From Bugula neritina (Eukaryota > Bryozoa > Gymnolaemata > Cheilostomatida > Bugulidae), in assembly GCA_964035545.1 (NCBI GenBank), contig OZ037768.1:22718819-22782818 (forward strand): 64,000 bases of DNA. Reading direction: 5' to 3'. The stretch's first letter is position 1; the number at the start of each line of letters is the position of its first letter. Shown piece by piece: positions 13,601-25,844 of the stretch. The notes under the pieces were generated by a model. The model had not been told where the DNA came from, ran no database searches, and saw only the letters and a list, made by a program, of their open reading frames with translations. The position numbers were made by a program, and so were the translations under genes.

Positions 13601-14269
13601 GTGCACATAACTCCATATCAGCTTATCTGGGTGTCGAATTTTTCATGTTGTCATTTTCACAATGCATTGCACTCAATCTGAATGTTTAGCTACAGAGACT
13701 GAAATTGGTGTACGTTTTGTATTAGTAAAATAATGACTCTTTTATTCTAAAGGTAAAGTGATATAATTTTATAACAACTAAAAAAAAAACTCCGGGAGAA
13801 ACAAGTAAAACACAGAAGTAGTAGTTGGTGTGCTTTAAAGGGTATGCTACTAGTGCACAGCTAACGAATAAAGTTACAGCAATCCCTTGATACTTCAGAG
13901 TTAGTAAATGCCTTTGGATGGCAAAAACAAAGTTTAATAAAAGCAGAAACTTTCCAACATGAATTGAACCCACATTACACAAATATAAAACGTTTCGTTA
14001 CCAGCCAGTGTTAATCACAAAATAAGAGTAAGTAATGGCAGTTAGTTAGCTCAGCTGATAAAATGAAAGCTTATTACGTTTCAGCAGTAAGTTGAGAGAC
14101 TTGGCTCTGATTATATCTATAAAAATACGCATTATAAAATCATATATAAATGGGAGAAAAGCTGACATATAATATAAGAAATAGGTGCACAATAAATAAC
14201 CAGAATGGCCCTCACTCGTGTCACACAAACTTCTCCGTAGCACACATCACAGACATCTGACAAGGACCT
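10664..14269. other. 3' UTRs and intergenic gap between convergent GPCR and anillin
   Basis: AT-rich with no supported exon. The GPCR 3' UTR begins at 10664. Candidate plus-strand poly(A) signals are ATTAAA near 10783 and AATAAA near 11773 and 12468. The minus-strand AATAAA at 13746-13741 could end anillin. Short open frames here show no family features. Confidence 0.6.
13741..13746 (-). terminator. Candidate poly(A) signal for anillin
   Basis: TTTATT on the plus strand is AATAAA on the minus strand, about 525 bases after the anillin stop codon. Confidence 0.35.
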
Positions 14270-17200
14270 CTAGACAACAGTCCTTTTTGCTGGGAGAGGT
14301 CGAGATGCGTCAGAGAACCATTGACGAACGTTAGCCAGCGCCTCGTTCAGCTTAGCACACCACTCCAGTCTGTCAGCCTTCGTGTCTAGTCCTAGCCAGT
14401 GCCTGCAGTGTAGACGTACAGTGTAGACATACAGTGTAGATATATAGTGTAGACGTACAGTGTAGATTAGCATCTAGCAGTATGTTTTAGAGATACAGAC
14501 AGAGAGAAGGAAACTCCCACACTAACTACCTTGACAATAAACAATAAGCTCTGCACACATTTTATGATACTGGAATACTACAAGTTGGCACATTGTATGA
14601 TCTCCTGGTTAACTCGCTAATAGAAAGAAACAATAGAAATTCTAATGCTATTAGAAGGCTCGGCATGTGCGTGACAAAAACTGTCCCAGAATACCTAGCA
14701 GACTTCCTACTTACTGCTCGTGAACCGTGTGGCCTCGAACTTGCTTGTTTCTGCTGCTCTTCTCGGCCTTGTCCACATTCCTCACAATCACCAGCTCGAT
14801 GGTGTTGGGGCGGGCGCACTTGTCCCTCGATACCAGCCCGACCTCCTCAGTGACACAATCCTTGAGATTCAGCTGGCTGATTGGCTCCTTCAGAATAAGA
14901 GAGCAGAAAGTATAGCAGGTGATACTGTAAGACTATCAGGTGATACTGTAAGACTAGCAGGTGATACTGTAAGACTAGCGGGTGATACTGTAAGACTAGC
15001 AGGTGATACTGTAAGACTAGCAGGTGATACTGTAAGACTAGCAGGTGATACTGTAAGACTAGCGGGTGATACTGTAAGACTAGCAGGTGATACTGTAAGA
15101 CTAGCAGGTGATACTGTAAGATTATCAGGTGATACTGTAATACTAGCAGGTGATACTGTAAGATTATCAGGTGATACTGTAATACTAGCAGGTGATACTG
15201 TAATACTATCAGGTGATACTGTAAGACTATCAGGTGATACTGTGAGACTATCAGGTGATACTGTAAGACTAGCAGGTGATACTGTAATACTATCATGTGA
15301 TACTGTAAGACTAGCAGGTGATACTGTAATACTATCAGGTGATACTGTAATACTATCAGGTGATACTGTAAGACTAGCAGGTGATACTGTAAGACTAGCA
15401 GGTGATACTGTAAGACTATCAGGGACTCACTCGGCTCATCTCGTCATCCGGGTACTTCCAGTAGGATAGCCTGTGATTGTTGAGGACACACCATCTCCTG
15501 TGCCACGCACCGAACCCTCCCACATCTTCAAACATGTTCTGCAACAGAAACAGCGGGTCTCATAATTTTACATCTCAGACTACTATTCCCACAACAGTTC
15601 ATAAAGTAGTGTAATTTCTACAATTACTACAGTATTGTAGTTCCTGTAGTTATTACTACAGTACTGTAGTTACTGTAACAGCTACCAAAGACACTCACGA
15701 TGAAGCCCTTGAAGACAATGTTAGCCTCCATGGTGCACCTGAGACGCAGGTTGATGGAGCCGTGGAGGGGGGAGAGGTAGGGCACCCGCGACAGCTTGAA
15801 GGACGTGTTCTGGATGTTGTCCATGGTGAGCATGAGCGAAGTGATGTGCGTGAAGTTGGTGGCGCGAACAGTCGAGGAGCTGAGAGGGTTCTCGCGACCT
15901 GAAAGGTAGAGAAACCACCACTAGAGGGAGCTGCCCACACAGTGACATCGTATGCTGATAACTCACATACGCAACTTTACACTAGGAAGTTGAAATGTCC
16001 ACAGCACATTGTACAAGCATGCTATACTGTGTAGCCTCCGTTCCAAGTTAAACCAAGCCTGATGCCCACAACCCGTTAGCTAGAAACATCAGTGGGGAGC
16101 AAATCAAAAGCAGTTTCACACACAAGACAACTCGCAGTACACGATCACCATAGCAACCCGAGTGAACATACCGAGTGTAGACCTTCGTTTGGCTAAAATA
16201 CAACAACTACACATTGTACAGTTGGGTGGGGGAGTTCAGCTAAAAGCCTGCCTATGCATTACACTATACAAAGTTTTAGCCAAGACAGCCACATACCTCT
16301 AGATGAAGATCCACTCTTCTTCTTGTCTTTCTTTCCTGATTGTTTTAAGGAGGACTCTCTACAGACTTGCTAGGAAATAGAAGAAACACTCGACTACAGG
16401 ACATTTATCTCTGTACTTAGTTACAGCGCAATGAGCTCTATACTTAGCTACAGCGCAATGACGTCTCTGCTTAGTTACAGCACAATGACCTCTACCTACC
16501 ATGCTATAGACCTCTAACTCATATCTGAAGTCATTCATGATGTCGTTGAGTTTGATAAGGTTGGGGAAGTGAAGAGTTCCTCTCATCAGAGCGTCGTGGG
16601 TGGAAACCATTTGCGTGACGACCACCTGCGGCCCCGCCCTCACCATCAACAGGAAGTAGTGCACAGTGTCGTCTTCTGCACTGCCGATCCTCTTGACAAA
16701 CTCTCTCTTGAGAGGGAGTTGGATGTCGCTGATGGTGAGCGAGCCCTTGCCCTTTCTCCTCATGCAGTGGTGAGGGTTGGCCTTGATCATCTCAATCTCT
16801 GCCAGGTATGCTTGTCTACGCTGACAGGCTATGAGGAGCAGCCGGTTGCACTCCACCTGCAGGAATTTAGTAGTAATAGTAGTAGTAGTAGCAGCAGTAG
16901 TAGTAGTAGCAGCAGAAGTAGTAGCAGTAGTAGTAGTAGTAGCAGTAGTAGTAGTGGTATTAGGTAGTAGTAGTAGTGGTATTAGGTAGTAGTAGTAGCA
17001 GTAGTAGTAGCAGTATTAGGTAGTAGTAGTAGTAGTAGTGGTAGTAGTAGTAGCAGTAGTAGTAGTAGTAGTGATGGTAGTAGTACTAGCAGTAATAGTG
17101 GTAGTTGTAATAGTAGTAGCAGCAGAGTAGTAGTACTTATTAGTAGTAGTAGTAGTAGCAGTACTAGTAGTAGTAGTAGCACTAGTAGTAGTAGTGATGG

Positions 17201-20200
17201 TAGTAGTACTAGCAGTAATAGTGGTAGTTGTAATAGTAGTAGTAGTAGTAGTACTTACTAGTAGGTAGTAGCAGTAGTACTAACTATCTCACCTGTTCGG
17301 TAGAACCAGCAAAGCTAGACCCTGACTTGCAGCACTGGTTAAGGGCGTTACTAGCCTGTACTATGACGTTCTGCTCCTTCTGCACCAGAGCCTGGAGTTC
17401 CTGAAAGATAAAATCAAGCAAAGTTGTCATCTACCACCAGCAAACAAGTAGAATAATAATAGTCAAGTACCAAGAGTCAAGTACCAATAGTCAGGTACTA
17501 ATAGTCAAGTACTAATAGTCAAGTACCTTGATGCGTTTACGTCGCTCCAAGTCGGGTTCACTCTGCTGACTGGAAGTTTCACTCATTCTACTGTCGTCTG
17601 TATCATAGACTGAGGTGCTGTTCCTATGCCCTGTAGCACTGCGGGGCAACTGAGCCACACTCCTTGTTGTTTGCCTGCATTCACAATACAGAGGATATAA
17701 CGCAACAAAAGAGCACACAACTCCTGAATGAAACGCATCTGCCAGGCCATCAGATTACTAAAGCATCGTCACGTTAGGAGAGAGGTACTGTTTGTGTGGT
17801 TGTCGCATGCCGTAAGCAGCAGACTGAGCCTCACGTCTGCTGTGACAGAGGAGCGACAACTCTTGATATATGACCGGCCTTACGCCGCAGACTGGTGACT
17901 CGTACGTCTGCGGTAAGATTTCAGCCAATGGGAGCTAATCGGACATTATGCCTAGTTTCATCATTTGACTGGCAGAAAAAGAACTAACTGAAGAAGCACA
18001 ATTGACCTCTACTGTGCCACAATGACCTCTACTCACCTGTACTGATCCACACTGTAGAGACGAGAAGGGCTGTCAGAAGATATCTTTTGTCTCTTTCCAG
18101 TCTCTTTCACCTCCGGCAGTTTAGAGAATGAGTGGCCGCGTGGAGAGCGGCGAGGGAGAGGGGCGGGAGTTGGCTCCTCGTCGCTCATTGCTTCATCCAG
18201 GAAGTCTACGACATCCCGGGAGTTGGCCGCATCGTCTCCGCCGGCCACAAAGTGGTAGCTGTAGGAGGAGACGGAGGAGCCGATGGAACTGCCACTTATC
18301 TGTCTCATGTCGTCTGCTAGGAGAAGTTCAGAGTAAATACTAAGTACGACTCACATTCATGTGATCATATGAGAGTATCTCAAATTCTGTTGCATTTGAT
18401 TCAAAGTGAAAGGAGAAGAGATTTCGGTGCAGGGTTGGGGTAATTGTAATTTGTTGCAATTACATTTCTTCAAGTAATTAAATGTAGTTTGTAATTGATG
18501 TATTACCACCACCCGATCATGATATGGCAGAGAAAGGTGAGACAATTGATGTATTACAATGTAATTGTAATTAATTACACAGCTAATGTAATTGATTTTT
18601 ACAAATACTTTATAACTACACATCAATTACTTCAAAATATTTCATACTTTTCCTACCATGCCAACAGTTTAATTACAAATTCAAATGAACTTGCCAACAT
18701 CACAGCTTACTGGTGCATACTGGGAGATCAATTTTATACTATCGTCACAGTTATTGGTTAATGATGACACAAAATGCCATTCTGGTGTGACAATGTCAGG
18801 CAATAAAACTGCATCCTGTCGGCATTCTTAGCCCAAACGTCACATTCAGTGACTTAGTGTCAACATGACCACACAGTCTCACCGAAGCTATCAGCACTGC
18901 TTTCATCTCCCAGTCTGGGTAGTTTGCTAGGGGAGCCTCTCTCCAGCCCCCTCCTGCCCGGGCTGAGAGGGAAGACCTTAGCCTTGGGAGTCATCTCCTC
19001 ATCACTGCTGGAGGATGCATAGCCGAGGGTGGGAATCTTACAGCTGGACCTGTTCAACATAATACAGAGGTTAGCAGAGATGGCCATAGGAATACACACA
19101 GCCCGCGAGGCTCAGTGAAGGGGGGAGGCGCTTAGTGCAGAAATAGACATGAATAGGTCAAGCCATGTACTTCTTAGTCATGCCTATTGTGTTCAACATG
19201 AAACATCATCCACAAAACTATATAAGTCTAACCTGGCCCTCTGGTGTCGTTTTTTAATTGTTAGAAATCTGTACATTTGGTGAATTCATTAGTCAAATAA
19301 CTCCAAACAATTAAATAACTTTTACATTAGACACAACAGAAACGCATCAAATGTAGTGAAACAAAACAAGAAGAACTTCATAAAGAAAGATTTACCACGG
19401 ATAGCAGCAGACAGTCTCCTGGGGGCTACAGAGAAGTTACCAAACGAAACGTGAGATTCACATCTAAGTGACAGAATACTACATGTGTATGTTACTAGGA
19501 CATGTTTGTCCTGTCTGCACGACAAGCTGACATCATCACACTCACACAACCCACCTTCTTTGAAGCTTCTTGTCAGACTGCTGACCCTGTACGGGACTCT
19601 CTGACTGTCCCCTCTCCAGAGACGCTGCCGCCGATCTGGTGGGAGACTTGAAGGACACCTGCCTCTTCCGTGAGCTCCTCGTCTCCTCAGAGCTGCTGCC
19701 GGCTGTGGCTACAGAAACAGAGCGGAGTGTTTACCAGATAGAGCAGTGAACAACAACACAACAGTTAGCCTACGAGAAAGTCTTATAGCGAAAATTAGAC
19801 AGCGGGTGGTCACATGACCGACTCTGAATGCTTTGACTCGCCATACCAGGTTTCAACTCAGTGAGTGGCCAACACGAGTCACGGAGCTAAGCAGTGCAAC
19901 CTTGGACCAAGTGTTGGGTTTTACTTTAAGGTTTAGCTGCAAGGTTATCTACAAATATTTATGGGTGACTCAATCTCCGATAATTATTTATCCTTGAAAG
20001 GTCGCATCTACCTGCAAGGTAAGGCTTTTCTACCCGCAAGGCAGAGACTGTCTGTGTGTTGCCAGCAGCTACTTAGAGTATAATATAATTAGAAGAATAT
20101 TGTACAAGTGTTACCATTATTAGACGAGCTGGGATTAGTGCTGGCAGCAGAGCCGGGAGTAGGGTAGCTGGCAGCAGGTGCTGATGTCAGCTCTGAGTCA

Positions 20201-23200
20201 CTGGCAGTGAAATATTCTTGATCTTCTACAACAGAATACAACACAGTTGGTGTTAGAGAAGTTGCCCCCCCCTCATTACACTGTGACATCACATTAGCCT
20301 GTGAGACTGGATATCTTATAAGAGAGGGTTTTGTACATTATGAGGAAGCTGAACTGGATGTGCACTTCAGAAAATAAACTCCATTATACAAGAAGGTGAA
20401 GTGCTTTATGCTACATGTTAGGAAAAACGCTGTCATAGTTGCTGTCTTGCAAAGGAAATCTTACTGACACCAGAGAATATATTCTCAACTACAAGTATAG
20501 AATACCATGACAGTTCGAGTCAGTAGATGTCAAGCTTGCCAATTGCACAAGAAAGAAGACAACACCTTTACAACTTAACTAAGTTCAAAATAACGACATA
20601 TTTCAGAGAAGATAACTCCCCACTGCCTTCAGCTCTACTACACACAAAGTAACTACTGAAGAGTTAAAGGCGACGTACCCAGACTTTCTGTAGACATAGC
20701 CATAGGATTGGCCGTGGCCTTGACCTCAGTAGACTGTGCCTTCTGGGGAGACGACTCACTATCCTTTAGCAGTCCTTTTTGATTAAATCTGTTCTGCAGC
20801 TTCAACAGCTCCGCTTGTCTCTCTTGCTTTGCCTAGCAACACAGGAGAGTAAGACAGCATCTCAACTGTACCCAATTCTCATATCACAAGTAGCTGAAAT
20901 TCTATGGTTGAGTTATTTCAACATTAAACTGGTGGATTACAAGACTGAGGAATGACAACTCCAACTAAAACGTCTCAAACTAAATATAAACTTGAAATTT
21001 GATGAACAACTTTTCAGCAAAACTTCATGTAACCTAATGAATATCTATGTTCATAATTTACTAGCAGGAGAGGATTTATTTAACTAGCAGGGGGCACTCA
21101 CTCTTTCAGCAGGGTCGTACGCCTTCGTCTGCCCTTGTCTAAGCTGGCTCTCTGCCTGCTGCTTCTGACACGGCGTCCCTTCCAGTCTCGTCGCTGACCT
21201 GGTGCGGTACATCACACGGTTGTGTTCCTCCGCCACGGTCTGCTGCTCGGCAATCTTGGCTTCCCAGGCAAACTTCCTGGCGGACATCGGTGCCTGGCAA
21301 TGAGATGCGGAGTAGGAGAGGTGAGTAGTAGAGGTGAGTAGAAGAGGTGAGTAGAAGGAAGTGTGTAATGTTTGAGTAAACCTCAAGTGGTCCTGTGGTG
21401 GACGCGTGGGAGATTTTTCAAACTATTTCACAAGAAGTCTCAGCACATTGTTGACTAAAGAAACTACTACATATCCAGTCAGTTAGGCTGAGAGCATAGG
21501 AATGCCAGACGTGATCGCTATATCAAATGATATGTTGAATTTATATCTAGATGCAGATATCCACAGATATTCATGTTTGATGTAAGTAAAACAGTGAGTG
21601 TATTGTTAGATAAATGCTATTAGGAGCTGGAAATGAAAGATAAATTATAACTAACAATTAGACTGGTGGTTAGTGAGTTAATATTACTGACCAACATGCT
21701 GGCTATTCCATGCATATTACAAGGAAAACCAGGATTAGATTTAAAGGAAACCAACACCTAGATAATAGTAGCTGACACCTGTGCAGTAACAGCTGACACC
21801 TGTGTATATGTGTCAGCGGGTAGGTGAAGGAAGAGCAACAGATGCTGTCGCCAGTCAACTTACCTTCTGGAACGCACAATCCTGACTCTGGAATAGTAAA
21901 CAGAATTTAAAAAAATAATAACATAAGACCTGGCCATCACACAGCAGCGTTACTTCCCATGACATGTATATTGCACACTCTGACCAGTAGAACAGAGCTG
22001 ACAGAGCAAAGAGTGGGAGAGGAGCAGCACCCTACCTTAGACCACTCGTCATCAGTGCTCGTACCCTCCTTCTTAGGGGTAGATTTCTGAGCAGACGCGG
22101 CAGCAGCAGGTCTTGCACTGCTTGAGCGCACGGCTGACCCGGGAGCTCCTCCCTCCTTGTTCCACGGAGCGGTCGCTGTAACAGGAATACAATGTGCCTG
22201 GTTCTTTGACTGGACAAAATTTACTGTAGTTTTGTGAAAAGCAAATTCTATTGATGTGACAGCCAAATGTAGAATGGATGGGCAGCTGGCAAAACTATAA
22301 CTTCAATTCATTTTAACAAACTTTGTAAGCTGGTGAAAACCACACACACAAAAATGTTAGCAACAGAAAACATTAATACAGACTGAAGACATGATGAATA
22401 CAAGTGGGTGGAAGGAAGTAACAAGAAATGGGGCAGGACAAGAGACGTACAGCAGGTGGAGGGAGGGGGACAGAGCAAGAGACGTACAACAGGTGGAGGG
22501 AGGGGGACAGAGCAAGAGGCGTACAACAGGTGGAGAGAGGGGGACAAGGGAGGGGGACAGAGCAAGAGGCGTACCTCCAGTGAACTCTCTCTCAGGAGTG
22601 GCTGTCGTCTCACTTCTGCTCCTCCTCCTGGCTCTACCAGATCTGGTTGCTGCCGGTTGCTGCTGCCGAGGGGTGAACTTAGCTGCCTGCGTCTGCTGGA
22701 ATGTTGGCTTACCTGTCTGTGAGCTCGCTACAAAATCAAGCAGATCCAGGGTTGAATTTAGACTAAAAATACTGGAACATTCTCTACTCTATCAACTCTT
22801 CCTATATATTCCATGCAAATGAGGCAAAATATTAAAAAAAAATTTTCCTAAGTAACATCTGACGTAAAAAAATTAAGAATCAAAAACTCAGAAAACAAAC
22901 CCTGCTGCTGGAAGGAGGCAGCTTTAGACGCTGGTCCAGGAGTACCCTTAGCACCTGGCAGAGGGGCCGCTTGTCTGAGGGGCGTCAGAGCATCACCTGT
23001 CTTCTTCTCCCACATCGTGAACCTGTCGGCCACAGTCTTCTTTGTTGGTTCTTCATCAGAAGAATTCCTAACCTTAGTAGACTCCGTAACAGCTTTGGTT
23101 GCTGGAGTCACAGGCTTCACTTGTCTACAAGAGTTAGAGCAACTCATCTGTAGAAACTGTTTAGTATAGTAATCTGAGACTACAGCACAAGGAGATAATC

Positions 23201-25786
23201 TCACCTCACAGCTGGAGCCGGTCCGGGCGCAGATCCAAAAGAAAAGGCGTCTGCGACATTCCTGTCCGCGAGCTTTCTGTCACTGGGCTGTTTGGTGAAT
23301 CGGGGAGAGCGGCGAGTGGAGAGATTCTCTTCCTCAGCCTGAAATACCCGGCAAAACTAATGAATGCTTAGAGATTTCTCTTTTTATTCACTCACACTTG
23401 AAGTAAGTTAATTGGTTACTTTCTTTCATGTGTTAGCAGTTACATAGACCAGAGCATAGATTAATAAGAAATAACACTGTTTATTCATTACATGGAATAT
23501 AATATAGCATACAAGAACCACAAGACTGTAACCATCACAAGACTGTACCTGGAAGGTTCTGGGTGGCTTAGTAGGTCTGGCAGCAGAGGCAGCATTGTGA
23601 CCTCCACTCTCATCATCTGTTGAGACAGCAGCAACCTCTTTCCTACAGCAAGGAAACCAGATGTAATATTTGAGCAATAGAATAACTATTCCTATAACAC
23701 TTTCCAACCAAATATTTTAATTACTTGTGTTAAATAATTATATTTTACACTTTTAAGTTTCATTAAAAAATATTGTTTACTTGTTGGCAATTGAATGCAT
23801 CTTGACCTTAAAAATAAGCCATCATGGATGCAGATTAAGAAAAATTGTCTTCTGTTAAATCCAAATAAAATTACTAATTGGTAAATTATGTTGATTGAAA
23901 TTAAAGATAGCATCACTATTTCTATTCCCTCTCTGAACTGAGCATCACTCAGTAGACTAGTTAAACAGCTGGTAGCACTGAAGAGAGAGACTAACTTGGC
24001 TGATGGAGGCGCTGACTGCGGATGAGACAGGTCATCCTCCCAGTTGTTGATCTGAGCTGCCAGCTTTTGGAGTCGCCCTTTCCTGGTAGCCGGTACAGGT
24101 GAAGGTAGATTCACGGAGGGACTCACCCTGGGGTGTCTGGCCACTCCAACAGGAACTGTTATCAATACAGACATGCATACTTACTGTGTACTTACAGGTG
24201 TATGTACTTACAGGTAGATATAAGTGTATTTACTTACAATTACATTCAGACAACATATTATAAAGACTGTACATTGCAAACAATATTAAGTGCTTATATA
24301 ATCTTATTATATACATCTTTTTGTTCAAAACTCAAACGGTTTACCGATGAAACTGTCAAGTTTAGAAATGAACAAAATAAAGAACATAAAAGTGAGTTTT
24401 TATGCCATAGCTATATTATATGAGCATTTTATGTGCCGTGCAGTGTACAGTGTCAAATAAGTGAAAATTCAAATCGTTGATTTAAATGCTATAACTTGAA
24501 GTCGAAAAAGCTAAATTTTCATATTTAGTGCGGATTAGTTACAAAAACGTAAAACAACTTCCCTTCTACTAATGTGTTGAAGAAAATTCTTCACCACTCA
24601 GTTACTAGCAGGTTACAAATACCTGCGGTCTCTCAGACATTATCAGGAGTACTACTCAATAGAATAGAAATAGCCAACAAGTTATTATCATGTGTATAAT
24701 GAAATTTATTTAGGTCATGTCTGATGAAAAGAGAAGGATGATTATCAGAAGGAACTAAAAATAAGATAGATAAGAGCTGGAATGGTCAGAAAAACACTGA
24801 TTATCAACTGGACCATTGACCTTGTGAGATAAATATGCTAACCTTGGTTTTCATCACTCGAAGATGCAGTTTTCCAAGATCGTCTTCGTTTTTCCTCTAC
24901 CTTCTCGGAACCAGCTGATAGAAACAGCAAAGTCTCAATCAATGCATAATAAATTAATTGCGCTGAACATAAAAAGTAACAAGCTAACAGCAGATTGGAC
25001 AATAGGATTTTATTGCATAAAAAGGCTCATTAGTTGTCAACTACCTGGAGCCGTCTCCGTCACAGCATTTTGAGTTGTGTCTATTTGAAGAGGCTTTCTC
25101 TTTCGGGTGACTGAAGAGGGTGTAGACTGCAGCTTTTGCTGTAGTTGCTCCCTTCGCTGTCTTGTTTTTTCTAACAACTTCTGCAATAGAGATTTATTTC
25201 AAATTCAGGATAAAATTTAAATTTTCCAGGACACAGTGAATAATAAATCATTTCGTTACAACTTTCAATATTAATACATTTTGATGGGCATCAGTGCCAG
25301 TACTGTAGGCGTAGTCGTAGGTCAAGTTCAAGTTGAGAACTAGAGAAAGAACCATGTTACCTTTGAGAGATTTAACTTTTAAGTCGATAGTTATTCAAAA
25401 TTCTCTGCACTTTGACTTACAGATTAGAAATAGAAGTAGAAGTAGAACACTAACAGTAATAACTTGAAGTAACACTAACATACACTAGTACTCATACTGT
25501 AGTAGTACTACTAGTCAAACTCAATAACATTTACATAATAATAATACTAATTAATATTATAATACACCGATAGTGGCAGTCTGAGTAATAACTAATAAGT
25601 GAACAACTTAAGTAATAACTATTACTATTAGTATAACTATAACTATAAGTATTACTAAAACTAATAACATTAACAATAAGTATAACATTAACTATAACTA
25701 TAACATTACTATAACTAAGTATAAGTAATAACAATGCGAATTACAATATTAATATGATTTAAATTTACCTCAGTAAATGGGTCCAT
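14270..25786 (-). CDS. ANLN: Anillin, complete
   Basis: Twenty-four exons, in minus-strand order: 25786-25769, 25180-25045, 24914-24843, 24155-23996, 23642-23549, 23338-23205, 23124-22901, 22727-22575, 22175-22036, 21887-21864, 21293-21102, 20832-20679, 20225-20115, 19708-19555, 19049-18883, 18316-18037, 17674-17527, 17400-17293, 16856-16500, 16369-16297, 15898-15699, 15538-15431, 14887-14715, 14402-14270. The phases agree, giving about 1170 aa (human about 1124). The start is fixed by MDPFTE followed by [17 protein letters not shown], nearly as in vertebrates. Exon 4 has [19 protein letters not shown], also conserved. A basic TRKRKP motif near residue 31 could be nuclear localising. The anillin homology domain spans about residues 790-1030 ([38 protein letters not shown]). 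The C-terminal PH domain covers about 1034-1165 ([36 protein letters not shown]). Anillin links actin, myosin II, septins, RhoA and membrane at the cleavage furrow. Exon 10 is a 24-base microexon. The exon 16 acceptor could instead be at 18313, removing one codon. Confidence 0.96.
14905..15421 (-). repeat. 21-base minisatellite filling an anillin PH-domain intron
   Basis: About 24 copies of AGCAGGTGATACTGTAAGACT fill almost all of the 543-base intron between exons 22 and 23 (14888-15430). On the coding strand each copy contains TCTTACAG, an acceptor-like motif. The array begins about nine bases inside the donor and stops about 17 bases before the acceptor. Because 21 is a multiple of 3, it creates an open plus-strand frame (GDTVRLA repeated) that is not a gene. 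Confidence 0.93.
16405..16497 (-). repeat. About 31-base repeat next to the anillin exon 19 donor
   Basis: Three copies of a unit including CATTGCGCTGTAACTAAG (coding strand) start within a few bases of the GTAGGT donor at 16499-16494. Confidence 0.75.
16866..17280. repeat. AGT/AGC trinucleotide array in anillin intron 18
   Basis: Interrupted (AGT)n with AGC and GGT variants fills nearly the whole intron 16857-17292. Low-complexity Ser or Leu frames across it are artefacts. Confidence 0.9.
17455..17526 (-). repeat. 14-base array starting at the anillin exon 17 donor
   Basis: On the coding strand the donor GTACTTGACTATTA at 17526 is repeated about five times with small changes. Each copy keeps a GTAC start. 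Confidence 0.85.
22430..22574 (-). repeat. About 37-base array starting at the anillin exon 8 donor
   Basis: The authentic donor GTACGCCTCTTGCTCTGTCC at 22574 begins the first unit. Further copies repeat GTACGCCTCTTG or GTACGTCTCTTG after a CACCTGTT spacer. A shorter internal duplication of CCCCCTCCCT is present. Confidence 0.85.
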
Positions 25787-25825
25787 TGTGTTGCTAGAAA
25801 CACGCTATATATTCAAGGCTTAATT

Positions 25826-25844
25826 TTCAAACATTAACCGTTAA
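25826..25844 (-). promoter_or_regulatory. Possible CHR and MYB elements of the anillin promoter
   Basis: TTTGAA on the minus strand (25831-25826) lies about 40 bases upstream of the anillin ATG. It is next to the palindrome TTAACCGTTAA (25834-25844), which contains two overlapping MYB-type sites. A minus-strand CCAAT lies at 26118-26114. CHR, MYB and CCAAT combinations drive G2/M genes in animals. The motifs are short and the transcription start is unknown. Confidence 0.3.

Noticed and set aside
14720-15469. 249-aa open frame with GDTVRLA repeats, and its antisense HLLVLQY frame
   Set aside because: It lies inside an anillin intron and is the 21-base minisatellite read in frame. The flanks are anillin exons on the other strand.
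16569-17182. Poly-Ser and poly-Leu frames
   Set aside because: They are the AGT/AGC array in anillin intron 18, plus the antisense of exon 19.
19385-19430. Possible small anillin exon ([10 protein letters not shown])
   Set aside because: It has plausible splice sites, but its phase does not fit the perfect join between the exons at 19555 and 19049.
22391-22822. Arg/Gly-rich plus-strand frames
   Set aside because: They are the antisense of anillin exon 8 and its donor-anchored repeat.
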